Positions 1 through 5,598 of a stretch of 8,166 bases of DNA are shown here, piece after piece. Source of the DNA: an uncultured Eubacteriales bacterium (GTDB lineage Bacteria; Bacillota; Clostridia; Oscillospirales; Acutalibacteraceae); contig CAKSQT010000074.1 in assembly GCA_934486755.1 (NCBI GenBank), positions 1 to 8,166 of the forward strand. The letters are read 5' to 3'. The notes under the pieces were generated by a model that searched no databases, had not been told where the DNA came from, and worked only from the letters and a program-made list of their open reading frames with translations. Each line of letters starts with the position of its first letter. The first letter of the stretch is position 1. Made by a program: the position numbers and the translations under genes.

Positions 1-400
1 TATCCCTTACGCTTTTCAAATCGGAACCGTCTGGCTGGGAAAGAAGCAGGGATATTTCGTTTGAATCAAGTATGCCAGGCAGTTTCTTTTGCGCTTTTTT
101 AAGGCGTATATCCTTTAAGGGATCGCAATCGGTATAACCGTTTGCGCAAAGAAATCTGTAATAGCAGCGCAAGGAAGCAATAATTCTGGTTTTGGTAGCC
201 TCTGATTTTCCCGCCGATGTTACCGAATCCAAATATTTATGAATAAATTCAGAATCGACCCTTGCAGTATCCTTTATGTTATATTCGGTACAATATGCAA
301 CAAATTGATTAATGTCACGCATATAGGAATCCAAAGTATTATCTGAACACTTCTTTGTATTCCTTAAATAATCCGTAAACAAATCCAAATAGTTTTTCAT
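1..400 (-). CDS. xerD: Tyrosine site-specific recombinase XerD/XerC-like, N-terminal part (3' end beyond window)
   Basis: The 133 visible codons encode the N-terminal core-binding (SAM-like) domain of a chromosome-dimer-resolution type tyrosine recombinase. Residues 1-85 are helical and carry the family pattern YLxxxxxSxxTLxSYxRDIxxF, then a TRIIASLRCYYRFL helix. The LPGILDSNEISLLL stretch at about 108-121 marks the entry to the catalytic domain. The catalytic R-H-R-Y residues lie outside the window, so activity cannot be judged. Known role of the family: XerC/XerD resolve chromosome dimers at dif at the division septum. The ATG at 398-400 is set by an exceptionally strong ribosome binding site, AAGGAGGTG, with 6 nt between AGGAGG (407-412) and the start. 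It lies 32 nt downstream of spoIIM and is probably co-transcribed with it. The Bacillus neighbourhood spoIIM-fur-xerD supports XerD over an integrative-element integrase. Here fur is missing. Confidence 0.85.
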   Translation of the reverse strand, partial: MKNYLDLFTDYLRNTKKCSDNTLDSYMRDINQFVAYCTEYNIKDTARVDSEFIHKYLDSVTSAGKSEATKTRIIASLRCYYRFLCANGYTDCDPLKDIRLKKAQKKLPGILDSNEISLLLSQPDGSDLKSVRD

Positions 401-432
401 ATTGCACCTCCTTAGTACGCGGCAAAGACCGC

Positions 433-1062
433 TTATAATTTAAAAAATCCCATAAATGAACAGCATAAAACTGCGTCTGTAATTGCCGAAATTAAAATTA
501 TCGCACAGTAAAATGCAAACCTACCGCAATACATTTTAAAATCAACATAAAGACTCGAAGGACTGCTGTGTGGCAGAGACAGCCGCGCTATCTTTAATGA
601 AAACCCTACTGCCTCACGTGCTGCAAATAAAAGTCCTATAAGAAATATTATTGCAGGCGGAATTACTATTATCGCATTAAATGCTATTCCTTTTAAAGCA
701 TAAGTCATATAAAGATATGATAATAAGCCGCCGTACGCAAAACCGCGGACAAGAACGACAAACGGCACAACGACCACTCCGAGCATAGACGCTCCCGAAA
801 CAAATACCGCAACAGTATACAAAAGCGAAGACAAAAAAGAATTGAACAATACGTACATAAACGGCTTGTCTTCACGAACGTCAACAAATTTTACCAGTAA
901 AGATTTCGTAATGCTTTGGATATTTTCAAGTCTGACGACCGTGGCCGTTCCCGCAACTATACCCGCCACCAAAGCGAACGTAAGCAAAAATAAAATATGA
1001 TTTTTACAAATAAACTCGGCAAATTTTACACGTCTTAAATTAACCACCGTACTCCTGCGCAT
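433..1062 (-). CDS. spoIIM: Stage II sporulation protein M (SpoIIM), engulfment membrane protein
   Basis: A 209-residue polytopic membrane protein, close to the usual SpoIIM length of about 210. A basic N-terminus (MRRSTVVNLRR) is followed by about five hydrophobic segments near residues 22-43, 70-90, 92-118, 127-150 and 182-204. Family-like features are the G-rich GFAYGGLL turn (107-114) and the PP pair (135-136) before the fourth segment, which ends in an acidic residue (AAREAVGF). In the known system SpoIIM sits in the mother-cell membrane and recruits SpoIIP and SpoIID (the DMP complex), whose peptidoglycan hydrolysis drives engulfment of the forespore. The adjacent xerD supports the assignment, since spoIIM and xerD are neighbours in many spore formers. 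I chose the ATG at 1060-1062 over the GTG at 1069-1071. The AGGAG at 1071-1075 overlaps that GTG but lies 8 nt from the ATG. A sigma-E-like promoter directly upstream fits mother-cell expression. Confidence 0.87.
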   Translation of the reverse strand: MRRSTVVNLRRVKFAEFICKNHILFLLTFALVAGIVAGTATVVRLENIQSITKSLLVKFVDVREDKPFMYVLFNSFLSSLLYTVAVFVSGASMLGVVVVPFVVLVRGFAYGGLLSYLYMTYALKGIAFNAIIVIPPAIIFLIGLLFAAREAVGFSLKIARLSLPHSSPSSLYVDFKMYCGRFAFYCAIILISAITDAVLCCSFMGFFKL

Positions 1063-1070
1063 ATATACCA

Positions 1071-1075
1071 CTCCT
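1071..1075 (-). promoter_or_regulatory. Ribosome binding site that decides the spoIIM start
   Basis: AGGAG lies 8 nt before the ATG at 1060-1062. The in-frame GTG at 1069-1071 begins on the last base of this motif, so it has no usable spacing and is very unlikely to be the start. Confidence 0.8.
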
Positions 1076-1087
1076 TATTTCTAAGAA

Positions 1088-1117
1088 ATAATATGCACCG
1101 TGCGGACAAGATATGAA
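1088..1117 (-). promoter_or_regulatory. Candidate sigma-E-type (mother-cell sporulation) promoter of spoIIM-xerD
   Basis: On the minus strand TTCATATC (1110-1117) is followed by a 14-nt spacer and then CATATTAT (1088-1095). The Bacillus sigma-E pattern is roughly TCATATT, 13-15 nt, CATACAAT. The -35 core TCATAT is intact and the -10 matches 6 of 8, including the characteristic CATA. Transcription would start near 1081. That leaves a short leader of about 19 nt with the AGGAG site inside it. Both the geometry and the identity of the downstream gene fit. This is pattern matching by eye to a known consensus, not a scored model. Confidence 0.6.
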
Positions 1118-1161
1118 TATTCCCAACTTAACACAACATTTACATTTGCAATTAAAAGCAA

Positions 1162-1177
1162 AATCAATATATTGTGT
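1162..1177. promoter_or_regulatory. NrdR-box-like palindrome (site 1)
   Basis: AATCAATATATTGTGT matches the published-type NrdR box pattern acaCwAtATaTwGtgt at 14 of 16 positions. The 13 rightmost bases all agree. NrdR is the ATP/dATP-responsive repressor of ribonucleotide reductase genes, and no nrd gene is visible here. The site lies about 45 bp upstream of the sigma-E-like -35 element. Such AT-rich dyads can arise by chance, so binding is inference only. Confidence 0.3.
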
Positions 1178-1186
1178 TTGTCGGTT

Positions 1187-1371
1187 TTATGTAAACAACG
1201 CGATAAGTGCCAAAAAAATCAGCTAATGCCAATACAAAGTTAAAGGGCACAGCTAAAATTAAAAAAATGATGATATAATCAAGATTGCAATTATATTTAT
1301 ACTACAAAATCCGCTTGTTGTCAATTACAATTTTTCGCAATACAAATGTTATGTAAACTATTTATGTAAAC
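1187..1371 (+). repeat. Three direct copies of TTATGTAAAC
   Basis: Exact 10-base copies lie at 1187-1196, 1349-1358 and 1362-1371, all in the same orientation. The last two are in tandem with a 13-base period, 57 bases upstream of the SDR -35 position. The outer two copies are each close to one of the NrdR-like palindromes. A repeated non-palindromic word at such spacing resembles a multi-site activator or repressor target, but I do not recognise the motif. Confidence 0.6.
1271..1279 (+). promoter_or_regulatory. Possible extended -10 promoter, upstream of the SDR gene or a leader RNA
   Basis: TGATATAAT is a perfect -10 hexamer (TATAAT, 1274-1279) with the TGn extension. No good -35 lies 16-18 bases upstream. 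If used, it would give a transcript with a leader of about 200 nt before the SDR start, or a short RNA. In such AT-rich DNA the match may be fortuitous. Confidence 0.3.
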
Positions 1372-1372
1372 C

Positions 1373-1387
1373 ACACAATATCTGTGT
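1373..1387. promoter_or_regulatory. ACACA-ATATC-TGTGT dyad, NrdR-box-like (site 2)
   Basis: A perfect 5-bp inverted repeat with a 5-bp centre. It resembles an NrdR box one base short of the usual 16: the left nine bases ACACAATAT and the terminal GTGT agree with the consensus. It sits about 40 bp upstream of the SDR promoter, where an operator would be expected, immediately after the third TTATGTAAAC repeat. Confidence 0.3.
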
Positions 1388-1427
1388 ATCGCGCTGCCAT
1401 TTTAACCCAATTTGTTGTAAAAAGCTC

Positions 1428-1456
1428 TTTAAAAATTTTTTAAACTGTGATACAAT
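1428..1456 (+). promoter_or_regulatory. Sigma-A-type promoter for the SDR gene
   Basis: TTTAAA (1428-1433, a weak -35), a 17-nt spacer, then TACAAT (1451-1456) with an upstream TG at 1448-1449 giving an extended -10 (TGATACAAT). Transcription would start near 1463, about 23 nt before the ATG. Confidence 0.55.
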
Positions 1457-1485
1457 ATAGATAATAAAATTGCGGAGTGAGGACT

Positions 1486-2220
1486 ATGAAAAAAACAGTT
1501 ATTATTACAGGTGCGTCAAAAGGAATCGGAGCGGCTTCCGCTATCCTGTTCGCACGCAAAGGCTACAACGTTGTTATAAACTATAACAACTCTTTTGAAT
1601 CTGCCAATCTTCTCTGCCGTTCTCTGGTTGACAACGGTTTTTCGGCAATGCTCCAAAAGGCAAATGTTGCTAACAAATTGGAAGTAGACCTGATGGTGAA
1701 AGAAACGGTCTATAAATTCGGTTCTGTTGACGTTATGATCAACAACGCCGGAATTGCTTATCAAGGTCTTATAACCGACACCGACGAGATTGATTTTGAC
1801 CGAATTATCGACATTGACCTGAAAGGTGTGTTCAACTGCTGTAAGGCAGTAACGCCGATTATGGTAAATAACAAATCGGGACATATAATTAATATTTCTT
1901 CAATGTGGGGTCAAGTCGGCGCCTCCTGCGAGGTCGCCTACTCCGCCGCAAAAGCAGGTGTTATAGGTTTAACCAAAGCACTTGCAAAAGAACTTGCGCC
2001 AAGCGGCATAAATGTAAACGCTATTGCCCCCGGTTTAATTGAAACAAGTATGAACTCCAACCTGAGCGTTGAGGAGCTTAACAGTTTTGTAGAGGATATT
2101 CCGTTAGGCAGAATGGGCAGCGCCGACGAAATTGCGGCGGCGGCATATTTCTTAGCATCCGAAAACGCTGATTACATAACGGGTCAGATACTCGGTATTA
2201 ACGGCGGTTTTGTGATTTAA
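1486..2220 (+). CDS. Short-chain dehydrogenase/reductase, probably EF-P 5-aminopentanone reductase (YmfI-like; FabG superfamily)
   Basis: A 244-residue classical SDR. Visible motifs are TGASKGIG (8-15, dinucleotide binding), NNAG (86-89), Ser139, and Tyr152-x3-Lys156 (catalytic). The C-terminus ITGQILGINGGFVI is typical of FabG-like enzymes. The segment SSMWGQVGASCEVAYSAAKAG and the GGFVI end resemble, from memory, the clostridial/Bacillus YmfI branch. YmfI reduces 5-aminopentanone on the lysine of elongation factor P to 5-aminopentanol. The gene stands alone, not in a fab cluster, which also argues against housekeeping FabG. Position 111 is Asp (DIDLKGVF) where the family tetrad usually has Asn. 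The ATG at 1486 is preferred over the in-frame GTG at 1477, because GGAG (1474-1477) lies 8 nt upstream of the ATG and overlaps the GTG. SDR membership is certain; the substrate is inference. Confidence 0.9.
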   Translation: MKKTVIITGASKGIGAASAILFARKGYNVVINYNNSFESANLLCRSLVDNGFSAMLQKANVANKLEVDLMVKETVYKFGSVDVMINNAGIAYQGLITDTDEIDFDRIIDIDLKGVFNCCKAVTPIMVNNKSGHIINISSMWGQVGASCEVAYSAAKAGVIGLTKALAKELAPSGINVNAIAPGLIETSMNSNLSVEELNSFVEDIPLGRMGSADEIAAAAYFLASENADYITGQILGINGGFVI

Positions 2221-2233
2221 CGTATAAAAAATC

Positions 2234-2257
2234 AGGGCACGGAATTTCCCGTGCCCT
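2234..2257. terminator. Bidirectional intrinsic terminator between the SDR gene and mutS2
   Basis: A 9-bp stem (A+GGGCACGG, 2234-2242, pairing with CCGTGCCC+T, 2249-2257) with a 6-nt loop. On the plus strand it is followed by TTTATTATTGTTT. On the minus strand it is followed by a run of six T (from 2225-2232). It can therefore end both convergent transcripts, 13 bases after the SDR stop and 10 bases beyond the mutS2 stop. Confidence 0.9.
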
Positions 2258-2267
2258 TTATTATTGT

Positions 2268-4661
2268 TTAATTGCCGAGTTCGGCGATTGTAACGCCGTT
2301 CTCCCCTTCCCCGAAAAGTCCTATTCTGAAAGACTTAACCGATTTATGCTTTCGCAGATGGGATTGAACCGCTTTACGCAAAACGCCCGTACCCTTTCCG
2401 TGAATTATTGTAACTGTGCTAATACCAGAAATAACGGCGTCGTCAAGATATTTATCAAGCTCCAACAAAGCCTCGTCTGACGCCATACCTCTAAGGTCTA
2501 TTTCACCTGAAACATTTTTATCCTTCTTTGAAGGAGTACTTACATTTCTGTATTTCTTTTGGGATTCAGAGGAAGTTTTGGGATTTGATTTTTTAACTAT
2601 ATTATCAAGGTCCACCCACATCTTTATAGAGCCCGACATAACATAAACCTTTTTAGTGTTCGGTTTTACATCTATAACGGTAGCGTCCCTGCCTATATCA
2701 CTTATAACGACAATGTCGCCTTTTTTCGGCAAGTCGGTCAGCTTATCACCGATCGGAATTTTGCTCACGACAGGATTTGCCTCGCGTTCAAGTGTCTCCA
2801 AAGATTTTTTATATTCCCGCCGTGCTTTTTCAAGCGTTAAAGACGCGTTTGCCACCGTCATCTCTTTCTTCATATCTTCAAGCTGATTAAGCAGTAATCC
2901 TGATTTATAGCGGGCAGCGTCAACGAGCCGTGCTGCATTTTCCCTTGCCTGCTCGATTATTTTGTCACGGTTTACGCTTATTTCGTGCATTTGCTTATCC
3001 GATACACGTTTGGCTTCTGCAAGCTGAGCGCGCAATTCGGATACTTTTTTATGCTCATCATCAGCAGATTTTCTTGCCCTTTCCAAAGCAGAGACCACCC
3101 GTTCAAACCGCATATCGTCATCGGCTATCTGTTCTTTCGCATTATTAATAATATCGTCATCAAGACCGAGACGTTTTGAAATTGCAAAAGCGTTAGAGCG
3201 CCCAGGCATACCGATTATCAGTTTATATGTCGGTTTCAGAGTTGTTAAGTCAAATTCACAGCACGCATTTTCTACCCTGTCGCTGTCAATAGCATAGGCT
3301 TTAAGTTCGGGATAATGTGTAGTTGCAACTGTTGAAGCCCCTACGGCGGACAATCTCATAAGTATTGATTTTGCAAGAGCGGCGCCCTCAATCGGGTCAG
3401 TTCCCGCACAAAGCTCATCAAACAGTACAAGAGACCGCGAATCGGCCGAGTCAAGAATTGAAATTATATTTACCATATGCGAAGAAAAAGTAGAAAGCGA
3501 CTGCTCTATGCTTTGTTCGTCGCCGATGTCGGCAAAGACTTTGTTATAAACCGAAATACTGCTCCCGTCGTCGACAGGAACCATTAATCCGCACATCGTC
3601 ATTAAAGTAAGTAAACCGACAGTTTTAAGCGTTACCGTTTTACCGCCCGTATTAGGACCCGTTATTACAAGCGTATCGTAATCGCCGCCGAGGCTTACCA
3701 TAATCGGCACTACCGATTTTTGATTAATGAGCGGGTGTCGTGCGTTTTTCAGATATATATAACCGTTTTGATTTACATTGGGTACTGCGGCGCGCATTTT
3801 ATAGGCAAGGCGTGCCTTTGCAAATATAAAGTTTAATTCGGCAAGCGCTGTGAAAGAGGACGAAATACTGTCGCCGAAATTTGCGACCTCAGCAGATAAC
3901 TCGGCTAGTATACGCTCTATTTCCTCCTGCTCGCGTTGAATCATTACACGAATCTCATTATTGGTTTCAACGACCGACATAGGTTCAATAAAAACGGTTG
4001 AACCTGTTGATGATGTATCGTGAACTATACCTGAAACTTCGCTCCGAAATTCTGTTTTAACAGGTACTACGGATCTTCCGTCACGCTGTGTAATTATATT
4101 GTCCTGCAAATATTTTGCTGTCGGACCGTGAACGATTTTTTCAAGTATATCCCGTATTTTATTTTGCTTTGAAACGATTTTACGTCTCAAATCATATAAA
4201 AGCGAAGATGCGTTGTCATTGAGGTCGTCTTCCGACTTAATTGCAAAATTAATTTTTTCTTCAAGATATTTATTTGGGGCGAGAGAATCGAACAATGCTT
4301 CAAGCGATGTGCCCTTTAAGCCGTCGCAATTACTTCGCCATTGTTTTACACTGCGAATTATGCGAAGCGTTTCGGCAACCTTTAACAACTCGCGTATTGA
4401 CAGCACCCCGCCGACAGACGCCTGTTTTATGCAGTATGAAACGTTTTCTGCGGCACCGAATGACGGTGCGGCATACTTAGCCATAAACAAATATGCGTCC
4501 TCGGTATTTTTGAGTTTTTCAAGGACGTTATCACAGTTGTTGTCAGGCTGTAAATTTATCGCCATTTGCGCGGAATCGGCTATTGAAGTTTCATTAGCGA
4601 GACGTTCTAATATTTTATCAAGTTCAAGCGTTTTTGCACACTTTGTAAAATCGTATTTCAT
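2268..4661 (-). CDS. mutS2: MutS2 family protein (Smr-domain ATPase/endonuclease; ribosome rescue and anti-recombination)
   Basis: 797 residues, the usual MutS2 length. In order: MutS core/lever region (1-310); ABC-type ATPase with Walker A GPNTGGKT (335-342), signature STFSSHM (390-396) and Walker B LVLFDE (411-416); TTHYPELKAYA (447-457); a charged coiled coil (about 515-630); a small beta-rich KOW-like segment (about 645-690); and a C-terminal Smr domain (718-797) with DLRG (722-725) and HGKGTG (754-759). There are no MutS mismatch-recognition domains, which separates it from MutS1. In the family MutS2 limits homologous recombination in some species. In Bacillus it acts on collided ribosomes using ATPase and Smr. 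All key residues look intact. It is last in the operon, 20 nt after recO. The GGAG at 4676-4679 is 14 nt from the ATG, a long spacing, so coupling to recO may help initiation. Confidence 0.97.
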   Translation of the reverse strand: MKYDFTKCAKTLELDKILERLANETSIADSAQMAINLQPDNNCDNVLEKLKNTEDAYLFMAKYAAPSFGAAENVSYCIKQASVGGVLSIRELLKVAETLRIIRSVKQWRSNCDGLKGTSLEALFDSLAPNKYLEEKINFAIKSEDDLNDNASSLLYDLRRKIVSKQNKIRDILEKIVHGPTAKYLQDNIITQRDGRSVVPVKTEFRSEVSGIVHDTSSTGSTVFIEPMSVVETNNEIRVMIQREQEEIERILAELSAEVANFGDSISSSFTALAELNFIFAKARLAYKMRAAVPNVNQNGYIYLKNARHPLINQKSVVPIMVSLGGDYDTLVITGPNTGGKTVTLKTVGLLTLMTMCGLMVPVDDGSSISVYNKVFADIGDEQSIEQSLSTFSSHMVNIISILDSADSRSLVLFDELCAGTDPIEGAALAKSILMRLSAVGASTVATTHYPELKAYAIDSDRVENACCEFDLTTLKPTYKLIIGMPGRSNAFAISKRLGLDDDIINNAKEQIADDDMRFERVVSALERARKSADDEHKKVSELRAQLAEAKRVSDKQMHEISVNRDKIIEQARENAARLVDAARYKSGLLLNQLEDMKKEMTVANASLTLEKARREYKKSLETLEREANPVVSKIPIGDKLTDLPKKGDIVVISDIGRDATVIDVKPNTKKVYVMSGSIKMWVDLDNIVKKSNPKTSSESQKKYRNVSTPSKKDKNVSGEIDLRGMASDEALLELDKYLDDAVISGISTVTIIHGKGTGVLRKAVQSHLRKHKSVKSFRIGLFGEGENGVTIAELGN

Positions 4662-4681
4662 TGGTAAATATGTTTCTCCGA

Positions 4682-5431
4682 TCAGATAACAGTTTTATAA
4701 AAATCGAGGGTTGCAAATTTATGCTCGGTCTGATATGTTATATACTTTTCCGCAACCGACGACAGCAGTTTCACGTCGTTTTCGGGAATACTGAACGAAT
4801 ATAGGTTTTTAAATTCAGAATATACGATATGCCGCATTGCGGTCATCACAGTCCTGTTTATCGGAATACCAATATTACTGCCGCAGTCGCCACATATCAG
4901 GGAACCGTCGTCAAGCAAAAAATACATAACATCATTTTCAAAGCAACCGCACTTACTGCAAGCAACCAAGTTTGGCATATAGCCCGAAATAACCGCTGTT
5001 CGCATTTCTGTTATTGCCTTTATAAAATCATGAGCAAACTTTTTCTCAGCAATAAAATTCAGAGAGTTAAGAATAAGGCGCAAAAACTCCTCGCTTGCAA
5101 CGCCCGACGGAGCAAGAACAAGGCACAGCTCACATAAATACTGTGAGAGCGCCAAAGATACAATATCGCTGCCCGCCCCGAAAAAACTTTTAATAGGCGC
5201 GGCTTCCTTAATTTTGTATGTATCCTTTTTCTTAACCAAAAAAAAGTTTGAATAAGTTAAAAGCCCCGTTGCGGCGGATTTTTTGCTTTTTATGCCTTTT
5301 GCACCCGACGCAAACGCTTTGATAAGTCCTAAATCACGGGTAAAAAGAGTAACCAAACGGTCACTCTCCCCTACTATCATTTCCTTTACCACCAAAGCGT
5401 CTGTTCTGTAATTTGTTGTAGCTTCCTTCAA
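4682..5431 (-). CDS. recO: DNA repair protein RecO
   Basis: 249 residues, normal for RecO. An N-terminal OB-fold (about 8-80) carries the family pattern ALVVKEMIVGESDRLVTLFTRDLGLIKAFASGAKG. A helical region follows, then a zinc-finger insert with Cys158-x2-Cys161 and Cys180-x2-Cys183. RecO works with RecR to load RecA onto SSB-coated single strands in gap repair (RecFOR). The start is TTG at 5429-5431. An in-frame TAA stands directly before it, so no earlier start is possible, and no later start keeps the first strand of the OB-fold. The ribosome binding site is weak (GAGAG about 10 nt upstream). The first 71 nt overlap the upstream yqzL-like gene in another frame, suggesting coupled translation. 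Confidence 0.96.
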   Translation of the reverse strand: MKEATTNYRTDALVVKEMIVGESDRLVTLFTRDLGLIKAFASGAKGIKSKKSAATGLLTYSNFFLVKKKDTYKIKEAAPIKSFFGAGSDIVSLALSQYLCELCLVLAPSGVASEEFLRLILNSLNFIAEKKFAHDFIKAITEMRTAVISGYMPNLVACSKCGCFENDVMYFLLDDGSLICGDCGSNIGIPINRTVMTAMRHIVYSEFKNLYSFSIPENDVKLLSSVAEKYITYQTEHKFATLDFYKTVI

Positions 5432-5525
5432 TTAATTCATTCTCTCTGCAAGAATTTACATAAGCAAGATAATCGTTTACCTTGCCTGTTTGAATAAATT
5501 TTGTCCAAGATTTTTCTGTATCCAC
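5361..5525 (-). CDS. yqzL: YqzL-like small protein overlapping the recO start
   Basis: A 54-residue protein with the N-terminal pattern SWTKFIQTGKVNDYLAYV at residues 6-23. This resembles the W-K-F-x2-TG-x3-xYL core of the YqzL family, small proteins of unknown function encoded between era and recO in Firmicutes. The position here is exactly the expected one. I start it at GTG (5523-5525), which has AGGG 9 nt upstream. A TTG at 5541-5543 would add six residues but has no ribosome binding site. The last 23 codons plus stop (5361-5431) lie inside recO in a different frame, so its tail (ELIEGSYNKLQNRRFGGKG...) is probably less constrained than the core. No function should be assumed. The match is from memory of the family pattern and from synteny. 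Confidence 0.65.
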   Translation of the reverse strand: MDTEKSWTKFIQTGKVNDYLAYVNSCRENELIEGSYNKLQNRRFGGKGNDSRGE

Positions 5526-5550
5526 CCGTATCAGCCCTATCAAAATTGTT

Positions 5551-5574
5551 CATTAACATTGTTTGATATTAATG
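5551..5574 (-). other. AU-rich stem-loop between era and yqzL
   Basis: A 9-bp inverted repeat with one G-U pair (CATTAATAT, loop CAAACA, ATGTTAATG on the minus strand), 25 nt after the era stop. No T-run follows, so it is not a terminator. It could affect message processing or stability within the operon. It is too weak to assign a role. Confidence 0.35.
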
Positions 5575-5598
5575 CGGATTTATGATAGGAAATAAAAG

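Larger units (their letters stand above)
1118..1427. other. Gene-free divergent intergenic region between spoIIM and the SDR gene
   Basis: This AT-rich stretch has no ORF with a credible start and ribosome binding site. It contains two NrdR-like palindromes, three direct copies of TTATGTAAAC and a possible extended -10 element, each listed separately. At roughly 370 bases including both promoters, it is long for a divergent promoter region in a genome this compact. I see no RNA family that I recognise and no intrinsic terminator within it. Confidence 0.6.

Noticed and set aside
1..400. The recombinase as the integrase of a mobile element
   Set aside because: It is co-directional with spoIIM behind a strong ribosome binding site, in a synteny known for the housekeeping XerD. 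No attachment site or element genes are visible.
1177..1185. TTTGTCGGT as a Spo0A box (consensus TTTGTCRAA)
   Set aside because: The last two bases, which matter for 0A boxes, do not match, and spoIIM is expected to be under sigma-E rather than directly under Spo0A.
1431..1442. AAAAATTTTTT before the SDR gene as a terminator
   Set aside because: It is a pure A/T palindrome with no GC stem and lies between the -35 and -10 elements.
1516..1884. Minus-strand open frame of 122 codons antisense to the SDR gene
   Set aside because: It is antisense to a clear SDR coding region and has no recognisable motif or start signal.
4213..4689. Plus-strand open frame of 158 codons antisense to mutS2
   Set aside because: It is fully antisense to a convincing mutS2, with Ser/Arg-rich low-quality sequence and no ribosome binding site.
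5541..5543. TTG as the start of the YqzL-like protein
   Set aside because: No ribosome binding site precedes it, whereas the GTG at 5523-5525 has AGGG at good spacing and gives the short N-terminus before the conserved Trp typical of the family.
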